A program made the translations under genes and the position numbers. The notes below the pieces were generated by a model. That model was not told the origin of the DNA and did not search any database. It worked only from the letters and a program-made list of their open reading frames with translations. DNA of 64,000 bases from Lachnospiraceae bacterium (lineage in GTDB: Bacteria; Bacillota; Clostridia; Lachnospirales; Lachnospiraceae): positions 1-64,000 of the forward strand of contig JAFRSU010000025.1 of the NCBI GenBank assembly GCA_017427415.1. Reading direction: 5' to 3'. Below, piece by piece: positions 34,301 to 42,888 of the stretch (positions are counted from its first letter, which is position 1; the number at the start of each line of letters is the position of its first letter).

Positions 34301-34485
34301 TTATGGACAGGATCACGGTATATGTATCCGGCAATGACACCATCAAGGCAGTATGCGAAAAGAACGAGGACAGCATAAAGAAGGTTGTATTGGCGGACGA
34401 AATCGTGTATAATAGTACGGAAGGCACCGTAAAGGATTGGAACCTTAACGGGGAAGACGTAACACTCGGTGTAAAGAAGAACTAA
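31312..34485 (+). CDS. ileS: Isoleucyl-tRNA synthetase
   Basis: A 1057-residue class Ia synthetase charging tRNA-Ile. Signature motifs are PHIGH (54-58) and KMSKS (609-613). The CP1 editing domain has TTTPWTLPSNVALCV and DGTGIVHIAPAFGEDD, and VDQTRGWFHSL is typical. Zinc-type cysteines occur at CPRCGTPLSSAE and CPDCGK. The frame is open from 31276, but GGGAG at about 31299 and the family N-terminus MFKKVTTDMNFVEREKQVEQ favour ATG 31312. A T-box controls it. An extra 12-pair hairpin (31261-31287) sits between T-box terminator and ribosome site. glgP follows after 12 bases. Confidence 0.98.
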   Translation: MFKKVTTDMNFVEREKQVEQFWKDEDIFKKSMKLREGCPTYTFYDGPPTANGKPHIGHVLTRVIKDMIPRYQTMKGKFVPRKAGWDTHGLPVELEVEKLLGLNGKDQIEQYGIEPFIRKCKESVWKYKGMWEDFSGTVGFWADMENPYVTYDDNFIESEWWALKEIWNKNLLYKGFKIVPYCPRCGTPLSSAEVSQGYKTVKERSAVVRFKCVGEDAYFLAWTTTPWTLPSNVALCVNPSDTYVKVKCVDGYTYYMAEALLDTVLSKAKPVDGAELAEGAKPYEVLETYKGKDLERKEYEPLFNCAKAVADKQGKKGFYVTCDDYVTMSDGTGIVHIAPAFGEDDANVGRNYDLPFVQLVNGKGEMTEDAPAAGLFVKKADPEILKMLDAEGKLFDAPKFEHEYPHCWRCDTPLIYYARESWYIRETAVRDDLIKNNNTVNWIPESIGKGRFGNWLENIQDWAISRNRYWGTPLNIWECECGHLECIGSRAELAERSGNPDNAKIELHRPYIDNVTFTCPDCGKVMHRVPEVIDCWFDSGAMPFAQHHYPFENKELFEQQFPADFISEAVDQTRGWFHSLMAESTLLFNKSPYKNVVVLGLVQDENGQKMSKSKGNAVDPFDALAKFGADAIRWYFYINSAPWLPNRFHDKAVLEGQRKFMGTLWNTYAFFTLYANIDNFDPTKYTLDYAQLPVMDKWLLSRLNSTVKETDDNLANYRIPEAAKSLLSFVDEMSNWYVRRCRERFWAKGMEQDKINAYMTLYTALVTISKAAAPMIPFMTEDIYRNLVVGVDASAPESIHLCDYPVCDESMVDKQLEKDMELVLEAVVIGRACRNEANTKQRQPLAKMYVKSNNSLSEFYQDIIKDELNVKAIEFTDDVSGFTNYTFKPQLKTLGRRFGARLNALKEVLSSLDGSKAFAELNEKGSITVEVTGETEVLEKDDLLIEAAKREGFVSGEDNGITVVLDTNLTPELIEEGFVREVISKVQTMRKDSGFEVMDRITVYVSGNDTIKAVCEKNEDSIKKVVLADEIVYNSTEGTVKDWNLNGEDVTLGVKKN

Positions 34486-34497
34486 AGGAGATTTGCT

Positions 34498-36957
34498 ATG
34501 AAGCTTAACAAGAAGGAATTCAAGGCCAGCGTAGAGAACTATCTGATGACTCTCTACCGCAAGGCACCCGAAGAGGCTACCAAGCAGCAGATGTTCCAGG
34601 CTGTTTCCTATGCCATTAAGGAGTATGTAGTCGATGACTGGTTTGAGACACATAAGGAATTCGAAAGAAAGGACGGTAAGATCGTTTACTATATGTCCAT
34701 GGAGTTCCTCATGGGTAGAGCTCTCGGTAATATATTGATCAATCTGAAAGCCAATAAGGAAGTGGCAGCAGTGCTCGATGAGCTCGGGTTTGACCTTAAC
34801 TCGATAGAGGATGAAGAACCGGATCCCGCACTCGGAAACGGCGGCTTAGGCAGACTTGCGGCATGTTTCCTGGATTCACTTGCAACTCTCGGATATCCCG
34901 CATGCGGATGCGGTATCCGTTATAAATACGGCATGTTCAAGCAGAAGATAGAGAACGGTTTCCAGGTAGAGGTACCCGACAACTGGCTTAAAGAGGGATA
35001 TCCTTTTGAGATGTGCGATCAGGAGAATTCACAGATCGTCAAATTCGGCGGATATGTCCGCATGATCAGAAAGGATGACGGAAGGGAATACTTCATCCAG
35101 GAGGGTTACAGCTCCGTAGAGGCAGTTCCTTACGATATCCCGATAGTAGGATATAACAACCATTTTGTAAATACTTTACGTATCTGGGATGCAAGAGCTA
35201 TCGATACATTCCAGCTGGACTCATTCGATAAGGGTGATTACCACAAGGCTGTAGAACAGCAGAACCTGGCCAATACCATCGTTGAGGTGCTTTACCCCAA
35301 TGATAATCACTATGCAGGCAAGGAGCTACGTTTAAAGCAGCAGTATTTCTTCGTATCCGCATCGGTACAGCTGGCTGTAAAGAAGTACTTGGAGCATCAT
35401 GATGACATAAAGAAATTACCTGAAAAGGTATGCTTCCAGCTGAATGATACACATCCTTCAGTCACTGTAGCAGAGCTTATGCGTATTCTTATGGATGAGC
35501 ATTATCTTACATGGGACGAGGCATGGGATATCACAACAAGATCATGTGCATATACTAACCACACCATCATGTCAGAGGCGCTCGAGAAGTGGCCCTTAGA
35601 GCTTTTCTCAAGGCTTCTTCCCAGGATCTACCAGATAGTGGAAGAGATCAACCGCCGCTTTATCCGTGAGATACAGGTTAAGTTCCCCGGCGATTATCAT
35701 AAGATCGAGAAGATGGCTATCGTTTACGACGGACAGGTACGTATGGCAAATCTGGCAATAGTAGGCGGCTTCTCGGTAAACGGTGTTGCAAAGCTCCATA
35801 CGGAGATACTTAAGAACCAGTCACTTAAAGAATTTGCCGAGTACTTCCCCGGCAAGTTTAACAACAAGACCAACGGTATCACACAGCGTCGTTTCCTTCT
35901 TCACGGAAATCCGCTTTTGGCTGACTGGGTAACAGAAAAGATAGGCGCTGACTGGATCACAGACCTTTCAAAGATGGATAAGTTAAGCCTCTACGCAGAT
36001 GATGAGAAGGCACAGCACGAGTTTATGAACATCAAGTACAAGAACAAGGTGAGACTTGCCCAATATATCTTAGAGCATAACGGTATCGAGGTAGATCCGA
36101 GATCGATATTCGATGTTCAGGTAAAGCGTCTGCATGAGTACAAGCGTCAGCTCTTAAATATCATGCATGTTATGTACCTGTACAATGAGTTAAAGGCTAA
36201 CCCCGAGATGGACTTCTATCCGAGGACCTTCATCTTCGGCGCAAAGGCTTCGGCAGGCTATCGCAGGGCTAAGGCCATCATCAAGCTCATTAACAGTGTG
36301 GCTGATGTGGTAAACAACGATCCGGCTATCCGCGGCAGGATAAAGGTCGTATTTATAGAGAACTACCGTGTATCTAACGCAGAGATTATATTTGCTGCAT
36401 CTGACGTATCAGAGCAGATATCTACAGCTTCAAAAGAGGCATCCGGTACCGGTAACATGAAGTTTATGCTTAACGGTGCCATCACCTTAGGTACCATGGA
36501 CGGTGCTAACGTAGAGATCGTACAGGAAGTAGGCGAGGAGAACGCAGTTATCTTCGGACTTTCCGCACAGGAAGTCATAAACTACGAGAACAACGGCGGC
36601 TACAACCCCAAGGAGATCTACAATACAGATACAGAGCTCCGTATGGTAATGACACAGATGATAAACGGTTACTATTCACCTCAGAATACCGAGCTGTTCA
36701 GGGAGCTTTACAATTCGCTCTTAGAGCAGAACGGCGGAGAGAGAGCTGACCAGTACTTTATCTTAAAGGATTTCCGTCCCTATGCCGATGCCCAGAAAAA
36801 AATAGAGGCTATGTACAGGGATGAGTCCCGCTGGGCTAAGTCAGCTATGCTGAATGTGGCAAAGTGCGGCAAGTTCTCATCAGACCGTACTATCGAAGAG
36901 TATGTACAGGATATCTGGCATCTTGAGAAGCTTACTATCAAGCCTTCCGCTAAATAA
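34498..36957 (+). CDS. glgP: Glycogen/starch/maltodextrin phosphorylase
   Basis: An 819-residue GT35 enzyme releasing glucose 1-phosphate from alpha-1,4-glucans. The PLP lysine is Lys655 in EASGTGNMKFMLNGA. YYMSMEFLMGR, ALGNGGLGRLAACFLDSLA and VQVKRLHEYKRQLLN-type segments are all present, and length is standard. AAAGGAG lies 7 bases before the ATG. Being 12 bases behind ileS, it may be read through from the T-box transcript, an odd pairing of functions. The strong terminator at 37003 ends the unit. It would work with the GH13 enzyme at 6.9 kb. Confidence 0.97.
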   Translation: MKLNKKEFKASVENYLMTLYRKAPEEATKQQMFQAVSYAIKEYVVDDWFETHKEFERKDGKIVYYMSMEFLMGRALGNILINLKANKEVAAVLDELGFDLNSIEDEEPDPALGNGGLGRLAACFLDSLATLGYPACGCGIRYKYGMFKQKIENGFQVEVPDNWLKEGYPFEMCDQENSQIVKFGGYVRMIRKDDGREYFIQEGYSSVEAVPYDIPIVGYNNHFVNTLRIWDARAIDTFQLDSFDKGDYHKAVEQQNLANTIVEVLYPNDNHYAGKELRLKQQYFFVSASVQLAVKKYLEHHDDIKKLPEKVCFQLNDTHPSVTVAELMRILMDEHYLTWDEAWDITTRSCAYTNHTIMSEALEKWPLELFSRLLPRIYQIVEEINRRFIREIQVKFPGDYHKIEKMAIVYDGQVRMANLAIVGGFSVNGVAKLHTEILKNQSLKEFAEYFPGKFNNKTNGITQRRFLLHGNPLLADWVTEKIGADWITDLSKMDKLSLYADDEKAQHEFMNIKYKNKVRLAQYILEHNGIEVDPRSIFDVQVKRLHEYKRQLLNIMHVMYLYNELKANPEMDFYPRTFIFGAKASAGYRRAKAIIKLINSVADVVNNDPAIRGRIKVVFIENYRVSNAEIIFAASDVSEQISTASKEASGTGNMKFMLNGAITLGTMDGANVEIVQEVGEENAVIFGLSAQEVINYENNGGYNPKEIYNTDTELRMVMTQMINGYYSPQNTELFRELYNSLLEQNGGERADQYFILKDFRPYADAQKKIEAMYRDESRWAKSAMLNVAKCGKFSSDRTIEEYVQDIWHLEKLTIKPSAK

Positions 36958-37002
36958 TGATAAAGGCCTGATATAGCTTGATAATACAAAGGTAATATGT
37001 TT

Positions 37003-37035
37003 AAATCCCACATCTTTATGATGTGGGATTTTTTT
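37003..37035 (+). terminator. Rho-independent terminator after glgP
   Basis: Perfect 12-base stem AAATCCCACATC / GATGTGGGATTT (37003-37014 with 37020-37031), loop TTTAT, then TTTT. Its last T residues overlap the -35 of the next promoter. Confidence 0.92.
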
Positions 37036-37062
37036 GACTTCTACGATAATCTGTGGTAAAAT
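37034..37062 (+). promoter_or_regulatory. Predicted sigma-A promoter for the GT2 gene
   Basis: TTGACT (37034-37039), 17 bases, TAAAAT (37057-37062), directly abutting the glgP terminator. Confidence 0.7.
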
Positions 37063-37110
37063 TACTCTGTATAATGTTTTGTTAAAACACATATGAGCAG
37101 GGGATGAGAA

Positions 37111-38187
37111 ATGAACACAAAAAAGATTTCGATAATAATCCCGATATATAATGCCATGCCGTACCTGGAAGAATGTTTGAGTAGCGTTGTGAGTCAGGAT
37201 TATTCCGATAAAGAGATAATTCTGATAGATAACGGCTCCTGTGACGGAAGCCTTCAGGTATGCGAGGACTATGCCATAAAGTACAGTTGCGTCAAAATGT
37301 ACAAGGTGAACGATTTTTCTATCGGAGCGGCCAGAAATTTAGGACTGAAAAAAGCGGACGGGGAATATATCATGTTTGTGGATGCGGATGATATTCTTCC
37401 GGACAGGTCCGTTGTATCTAAAATGTATAAAAAGACTTCGGCTAAGGCTGCCGATATCTGCGTAGGAAATTTCAGCAGGCTGTGGGGTGAAAAAATACTT
37501 CATGCCTCATCCCACAGAAAGTTCAGCAGATATGATACTTCCGGGGCTCCCTTCCTTTTTACGGGGTTTTTCTCGGTGGATACACTTTCATATGTTTGGG
37601 CAAAAATGTACAGGGCATCGTTTATCCGTGACAATGATATTTCTTTTACCGACTGTGTATATGCGGAGGATAAGCTTTTTAATCTGATCTGCGCCGCAAA
37701 AGGTGCAAAATATGTTTTTTTAAACAGAGAAGTGTATATACACAGGAATACGCCCAGTTCGGTATCCAACAGTTACCGTATACATACACATATGGTATGG
37801 CCCGAGATAGCGGGGATTCTTAAGGAAAGATTGGAAAGGGACGGTTTACTTAACGATCTCTGGGAAAATATTATCGCATATACCATATTTTTCGGCTGTT
37901 TCTTTGACTGTAAGATGGAATATGAATATACAGATAAGAATGCGGGCAGTGTGGTAAGACTTTTGAAAAATTATGCGATCGATCCGTTGTCGAAGAAAAG
38001 CTTCCGTATGCTTACCCGGGTTAAATGTATTTCAATGATACCTTCAAGACTATACAGGATTCTTATTTTCGGGTTTGCGGTATGTATGAGTATGCATATG
38101 TACCGGGTGCTCGCCTTTGGTATAAAGTTGATCACGGATCTGAAAATTGACGAAATGCTTTCGGATACAGGGAGAAAACCCTCGTAG
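37111..38187 (+). CDS. GT2-family glycosyltransferase
   Basis: A 358-residue glycosyltransferase with an N-terminal GT-A domain: KISIIIPIYNAMPYLEECL, IDNGSCDGS and the metal-binding FVDADD at about 90-95. The C-terminal part (about 310-345) has a hydrophobic segment that may anchor it to the membrane. It probably adds a sugar to a cell-surface glycan. It has its own promoter and is followed after 11 bases by a GH43-like gene. Confidence 0.88.
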   Translation: MNTKKISIIIPIYNAMPYLEECLSSVVSQDYSDKEIILIDNGSCDGSLQVCEDYAIKYSCVKMYKVNDFSIGAARNLGLKKADGEYIMFVDADDILPDRSVVSKMYKKTSAKAADICVGNFSRLWGEKILHASSHRKFSRYDTSGAPFLFTGFFSVDTLSYVWAKMYRASFIRDNDISFTDCVYAEDKLFNLICAAKGAKYVFLNREVYIHRNTPSSVSNSYRIHTHMVWPEIAGILKERLERDGLLNDLWENIIAYTIFFGCFFDCKMEYEYTDKNAGSVVRLLKNYAIDPLSKKSFRMLTRVKCISMIPSRLYRILIFGFAVCMSMHMYRVLAFGIKLITDLKIDEMLSDTGRKPS

Positions 38188-38198
38188 GAAAGGAATAT

Positions 38199-39941
38199 AT
38201 GCCATATTTACTGAGTTATACAAGAAAGCCCATAGACAATATCATATATGATGCAAGGCTTGCCTGCAGTATGCATATAGCTGTAAGTGCCGATGGCGTA
38301 CGTTACCGTGCACTTAACCATAACTCGGGCGTGCTGTTCGGAAAAGCTACCGAAAATCCCGATGGCTCGCTCAATCCCAAGGCACTTAAAAAGCCATATA
38401 TATTAAAAGCGGATGACTGCTTTGAGATCATAGCGCTGCGTACGGCGGGGGACGGAGAGTCCGATCCTGAGATAGATAACGGCATCAAAGCCATATTTGA
38501 GGACAATGAAGGTATGAGCGGTGAATCCGCATATACACCGGTAAAGTATGTGACCAAGGATTTCCTTTTATATTCGGAGCCTGTAGTCATAGCTCCGGAT
38601 GAGTACCTTAAGGCTATCGCCAAGGTGAGGAGTTCGTGCGTATGGTCCTCTCTTTCGGAAACTGCACTTAAGGGCTGTGACGGGATAGAGGGTGTGATAC
38701 CCTGCTGTGTGGTAGAGATAAGCGATGAACTTTTTGACAGGCTGACGAAGAAGCTTACTACTCCTTACAATACCGGAGTCAGCTTCCCGGAGAGTATTAC
38801 GGTAAGCTCAAAAGAAGAACTGAAGGATTATCGTGCCGTATCTTCTTACAGTGACGGCTCCACTGCATTAAGAAGTGTGGACTGGAACCTGGACGGGATA
38901 GAGTTTGATGTTCCGGGGGATTATCTTCTCTCAGGCAGACTGCGCCAGGAGCATTTTGAGTTCCCGATAGCTTTAAACCGTGCGGACCCGTGCATGATAA
39001 GATGGAACGGGAAGTACCTGTTTATAGCGACCAATGATGCTGACGGCAATCATACGCTCTATATCCGCGAAAGTGAAAGCTTAAAGGATATAGCTTCGGC
39101 TGATGAAAAACTTATCCTTGATTCCGATACATATGAGAACATCAAAGGTCTTCTCTGGGCTCCCGAATTCCATGTGATAGGTGACAGACTGTATATATTC
39201 TTTGCATGTACTCCGGGTGAGTTTTTCTGCGAGGAGTCCCACGTCATGTATCTTAAGAAAAACGGCAATCCGTTAAATAAAAAGGACTGGAGTAAGCCCA
39301 AAAGAGTGACAAAAGCAGACGGCTCCGATATATGTGAGGCAGGTAAGGAGATCACACTTGATATGACTGCTTTTGCCTGGGAAGGGAAATGGTATGCCGT
39401 ATGGTCAGAGAGACAGTTTTTACCTAAGGACCTGGGTGCATGGCTCTATATAGCCGAGCTTGATCCCGAAAAGCCCTGGATGCTTAAAAGTGAGCCGGAA
39501 GTGCTATCAAAGCCCGAACCGGGCTGGGCCAACAATCATACCTTTGTGGATGAAGGGCCGTTTGCACTGCCTTGCGAGAACAAACTTTTCCTTACGTTTT
39601 CTTCCGCTGCGGTTGATACATCTTATGTAGTGGGACTGCTGCAGACAGAAAAGGGGAAGGATCCCTTAAAACGGGAAAATTGGAGAAAGACAGAGTATCC
39701 GATCCTTACATCGAGGAGTGTACCGGGTGAGTACGGCACCGGTCATAATGCATATATGATCGATGAGGACGGAACAATATGGAATACGTATCATGCACGT
39801 CCGGGCACAGAAGCCCCGAGGAGCAGCGGCATAAGGAGAGTCCATTTTGATATGGACGGAGAGCCGGTGCTTGATATGACTGAGGACCTGGATATCAATC
39901 CGATATTCGGGATCGTGAAGACGAGGCTGATCGTGAGGTAA
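38199..39941 (+). CDS. GH43-like five-bladed propeller glycosidase, cytoplasmic
   Basis: A 580-residue protein without signal peptide. Residues about 1-240 form a beta-rich N-terminal domain with an inserted stretch (about 110-230). Residues about 255-575 form the propeller with RADPCMIRWNGKYLFIAT (Asp263, likely base), LWAPEFHVIGDRLYIFFA (Glu323) and VDEGPF (Glu452, likely acid). This fits GH43 arabinofuranosidase/xylosidase relatives that use the WAPE variant. It probably hydrolyses imported short arabinoside or xyloside oligomers. AGGAAAGGA precedes the ATG. The preceding glycosyltransferase may share its transcript, but a functional link is not obvious. Confidence 0.8.
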   Translation: MPYLLSYTRKPIDNIIYDARLACSMHIAVSADGVRYRALNHNSGVLFGKATENPDGSLNPKALKKPYILKADDCFEIIALRTAGDGESDPEIDNGIKAIFEDNEGMSGESAYTPVKYVTKDFLLYSEPVVIAPDEYLKAIAKVRSSCVWSSLSETALKGCDGIEGVIPCCVVEISDELFDRLTKKLTTPYNTGVSFPESITVSSKEELKDYRAVSSYSDGSTALRSVDWNLDGIEFDVPGDYLLSGRLRQEHFEFPIALNRADPCMIRWNGKYLFIATNDADGNHTLYIRESESLKDIASADEKLILDSDTYENIKGLLWAPEFHVIGDRLYIFFACTPGEFFCEESHVMYLKKNGNPLNKKDWSKPKRVTKADGSDICEAGKEITLDMTAFAWEGKWYAVWSERQFLPKDLGAWLYIAELDPEKPWMLKSEPEVLSKPEPGWANNHTFVDEGPFALPCENKLFLTFSSAAVDTSYVVGLLQTEKGKDPLKRENWRKTEYPILTSRSVPGEYGTGHNAYMIDEDGTIWNTYHARPGTEAPRSSGIRRVHFDMDGEPVLDMTEDLDINPIFGIVKTRLIVR

Positions 39942-39946
39942 GGAAA

Positions 39947-39996
39947 ACACCTCATCCGGCTGCTTCGCAGCCACCTTCCCTTCGCCAGGGAGGGCT
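39947..39996 (-). repeat. Dispersed hairpin repeat, GATGAGGTGT family, copy 4 (inverted)
   Basis: Read on the minus strand: a G-rich half identical over 21 bases to part of copy 1 (39974-39994), stem GGCTGC-GAA-GCAGCC, then GGATGAGGTGT (39957-39947). It lies 5 bases after the GH43-like stop, in opposite orientation to the other three copies. Confidence 0.8.
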
Positions 39997-40031
39997 AAAC
40001 GGAAAGATGCAGATGAATATGGAGGAAGAAA

Positions 40032-40604
40032 ATGAAAGCATATATTTTTTTGGCTGACGGATTTGAGGAAGTGGAAGCACTTACAACTGCGGATCTGCTT
40101 ATCAGGGCAGGTGTTGAGACCAAGCTTGTAAAGGTACCTGAAGGATCGACAAGCGGATGCAAGGCGGTAAGAGGCTCACATAATATAAAGGTTAAACCTG
40201 ACCTGACCCTGGGTATGGATATATCTGTGGCAGATCTTACGGACGGGGACTGTGTGGTACTTCCCGGCGGTATGCCCGGTACTAAGAATCTTGCTGCAAG
40301 CAGTGATGTTACAGATACGATAAAGGCATATAATGCTGCAGGCAAGGTGGTGGCAGCCATATGCGCGGCGCCTTCCGTATTGGGGACTAACGGTCTTCTT
40401 AACGGGAAAAAGGCCACCTGTTTTCCCGGATTTGAGGATAAGCTTAACGGTGCTAAGCTTGTATCCGCAGGAGCCGTTGCAGACGGCAATATCGTGACAG
40501 GCAAGTCCATGGGGTCTGCTGTGACCTTCGGACTTAAGGTGATAGAAGTCCTTTTGGGCAAAGAAGCAGCGGATAAAACAGAAGCATCAATATACAGAGG
40601 TTAG
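40032..40604 (+). CDS. DJ-1/PfpI family protein
   Basis: A 190-residue single-domain protein of the DJ-1 (YajL/ThiJ) group. KAYIFLADGFEEVEALTTAD carries the conserved Glu of the active site, and Cys111 sits in the nucleophile elbow AAICAAPSVLG. LPGGMPGTKNL is typical. Members act in redox protection or carbonyl-damage repair; the exact reaction is debated. GGAGG precedes the ATG. A lipoprotein gene starts 6 bases after the stop. Confidence 0.93.
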   Translation: MKAYIFLADGFEEVEALTTADLLIRAGVETKLVKVPEGSTSGCKAVRGSHNIKVKPDLTLGMDISVADLTDGDCVVLPGGMPGTKNLAASSDVTDTIKAYNAAGKVVAAICAAPSVLGTNGLLNGKKATCFPGFEDKLNGAKLVSAGAVADGNIVTGKSMGSAVTFGLKVIEVLLGKEAADKTEASIYRG

Positions 40605-40610
40605 TTATAA

Positions 40611-42797
40611 ATGAAGAAGTATTTATTATTGATAATCGTAATGATAGCGGCGATCACGATCCCTGTGGCCTGCAGTTCGGGTGAATCCGGCCCCGGTGAT
40701 GATACACATATGACGGCTGCTCCTTCGGGAGAGCCTTCAAAGGCACCTTCGCCCATACCGTCACCGACGGTATCTCCTTCACCCACACCTTCCCCTACAC
40801 CCACGCCTACTCCTATGCCGGAGCTTAAGGATGTCTGGGATGAGACTGATGAGCCTTATATGTACAGCCTGCCCGATATGGATCTTACAGGGTATTATTT
40901 TAATTCATATATTACTTCCGGGAAGCTGTTATATTTCCTTAATGAGGAGTATTCTTCGGAGCCTGAGATCATTTCGTATGATTATACAACGGATACGACC
41001 GTGCATAAGACCATGGAGGGGATTGATGCAAACGAGTACCGTTTTTATGTGATCCCGGACAGGTATATAGTCATAAATGACGGCAATAAGACTTTACGTT
41101 ATCTTGATTTCGACCTGAATGAGATCCGTCTTGCCGAGATTCCGATCAAGTCGGCGTATCCTGAATTCTGGGCTGATGAAACGTATGAAAATCTGTACTA
41201 TGTGGAATCGGATCAGTTAAAGAAGTTTAATGCGGTTTCCGGGGAGATAGTTACCATAGCCAAAAATCCTTTATATAAGGATTCGTATCCTTCGGGAATG
41301 ACACCGGACGGGAAGTATCTTAAGGTGTACATATATTCCTGGAAAAAAGGATATTCCGTGGCATACCTTGCAGATATAAATACAGGTGAGCTTACCCGTG
41401 ATGATGAGGCCGAGGATTATGTAAGCGAATACTATCTCTCTCCCGATAAAAAGGAGATACTGGTATCCGACGGCGAATCCAACAAGGTAATGCTGTACGA
41501 TATAGAACCTGACAATGAGGAGCTGATGATCAAGCTTGATCAGAATATCTATGAGTTCGGGAAGGAACCTGAGAAGGTTATCACTCTTAACGATTATTAT
41601 GATATGGTTTTTGACGATATAGACTGGACCAACAGGAAGCTCATTACACATGCAAGATATTCCAGAGGAGATTATCTTACGGTGGAGTTTAAGTGCTATG
41701 ACCTCGATACGGGGGAAAAGCATTCGAGCAGCGTGATATCCGTTGATTCGGGTATATATACCGATTACAGTATGTGCCTTGACGAAGAGAACGGATATGT
41801 CATCATAGGCGGAAACCGCGGTAATAATCCTTTTTGCTATGCATGGGATTATCTGAATGATGAGGTCAATACCGATAATTCGGATTTCAGACGTATAAAC
41901 TATATCCCGGATTATCTTGACGCACATCGTAAGGAGCTTGAGGAAAAGTACAATATGTACATATATCTCGGAAGCGAGATATTCGCGACAGAGACCGACT
42001 ATACGCTTTCCTGCTGCAAGAGTGCATCGGAGATGGATGCGGCACTTTATATAGTCGATGAAGTGCTCTCACTTTATCCTGAAGGATTTTTCGAGCAGAT
42101 AAAGTTCGGCAATATAAGAACCATAGGATTATATCTGTGCAACGGCTTTACCAAGAAGGCATCCTACGGTATCGAAAATGCCATAGCTCTGGCGGGAACA
42201 GACGGATATGAGCGTTTTCTTGTGCTTGATATTTCATATCCTTCGGATCTGAGACGCAATATCATTCATGAGATATCCCACTGGACGGATAACCGTATCA
42301 ATCAGCAGGACTACTCTGATGAGGAAACGTTTGAGTCCGCATGGTCCAAACTCAATCCTGATGATTTTTACTACATGAACGATTACAACAAGACCAGCCC
42401 GTTCTACAGGTATACATACGGAAGTGCAAAGGCTGATGCTTATTTTGTGGATTCGTATTCCATGTCAAAGGCAACCGAGGACAGGGCACGCCTGTTTGAA
42501 TACCTTATGAGATATGATAAGGAATACGGGTCGAAATACATGGAAAGTGAAGCTATGAGGAAAAAGCTCCATATGTATTTTGAGAGTATACGTAAGTGCT
42601 TTGATACAACCGGCTGGCCGGATGAGACGATCTGGGAGCATAAGCTGAACCAGCTTGACAGGTTATATGACGGAGATGAGAGTCTGTCGTATGAGCTTAT
42701 ATATCCGGAGATGAACGGTGATGAGAAAACATACATCACATCGGATGACCGCTGGTTCTTAGATGCTTATTCGGGTGCGGCACATGCTTACGGCTGA
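40611..42797 (+). CDS. Lipoprotein with HExxH zincin-like domain
   Basis: A 728-residue surface lipoprotein. Signal peptide with lipobox IPVAC (Cys about 21), a Pro/Ser/Thr linker (about 30-70, PSPTPSPTPTPTP), then a region (about 80-440) with repeated WD/YVTN-like propeller motifs (SGEIVTIAKNP, GYSVAYLADINTGELTRD, KEILVSDGESNKVMLYDIE). The C-terminal half carries NIIHEISHWTDNR: HEISH at 553-557 is a metalloprotease-type zinc site. No third ligand is certain; a Glu or His further on is likely. It is possibly a wall- or glycoprotein-directed peptidase. Family not recognised. RBS is weak; it is probably co-transcribed with the DJ-1 gene. Confidence 0.65.
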   Translation: MKKYLLLIIVMIAAITIPVACSSGESGPGDDTHMTAAPSGEPSKAPSPIPSPTVSPSPTPSPTPTPTPMPELKDVWDETDEPYMYSLPDMDLTGYYFNSYITSGKLLYFLNEEYSSEPEIISYDYTTDTTVHKTMEGIDANEYRFYVIPDRYIVINDGNKTLRYLDFDLNEIRLAEIPIKSAYPEFWADETYENLYYVESDQLKKFNAVSGEIVTIAKNPLYKDSYPSGMTPDGKYLKVYIYSWKKGYSVAYLADINTGELTRDDEAEDYVSEYYLSPDKKEILVSDGESNKVMLYDIEPDNEELMIKLDQNIYEFGKEPEKVITLNDYYDMVFDDIDWTNRKLITHARYSRGDYLTVEFKCYDLDTGEKHSSSVISVDSGIYTDYSMCLDEENGYVIIGGNRGNNPFCYAWDYLNDEVNTDNSDFRRINYIPDYLDAHRKELEEKYNMYIYLGSEIFATETDYTLSCCKSASEMDAALYIVDEVLSLYPEGFFEQIKFGNIRTIGLYLCNGFTKKASYGIENAIALAGTDGYERFLVLDISYPSDLRRNIIHEISHWTDNRINQQDYSDEETFESAWSKLNPDDFYYMNDYNKTSPFYRYTYGSAKADAYFVDSYSMSKATEDRARLFEYLMRYDKEYGSKYMESEAMRKKLHMYFESIRKCFDTTGWPDETIWEHKLNQLDRLYDGDESLSYELIYPEMNGDEKTYITSDDRWFLDAYSGAAHAYG

Positions 42798-42888
42798 TAT
42801 CATCAACTTGAGGAGATGATGATATCCTGTATGCACGACCGGTGCATTCGTTTGAAGAGAAACCGAAATTAAATGAAAGGAATGAAGA

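Noticed and set aside
40601..40804. A Gly/Val/Glu-rich minus-strand frame
   Set aside because: It is the complement of the Pro/Thr/Ser linker of the lipoprotein gene.
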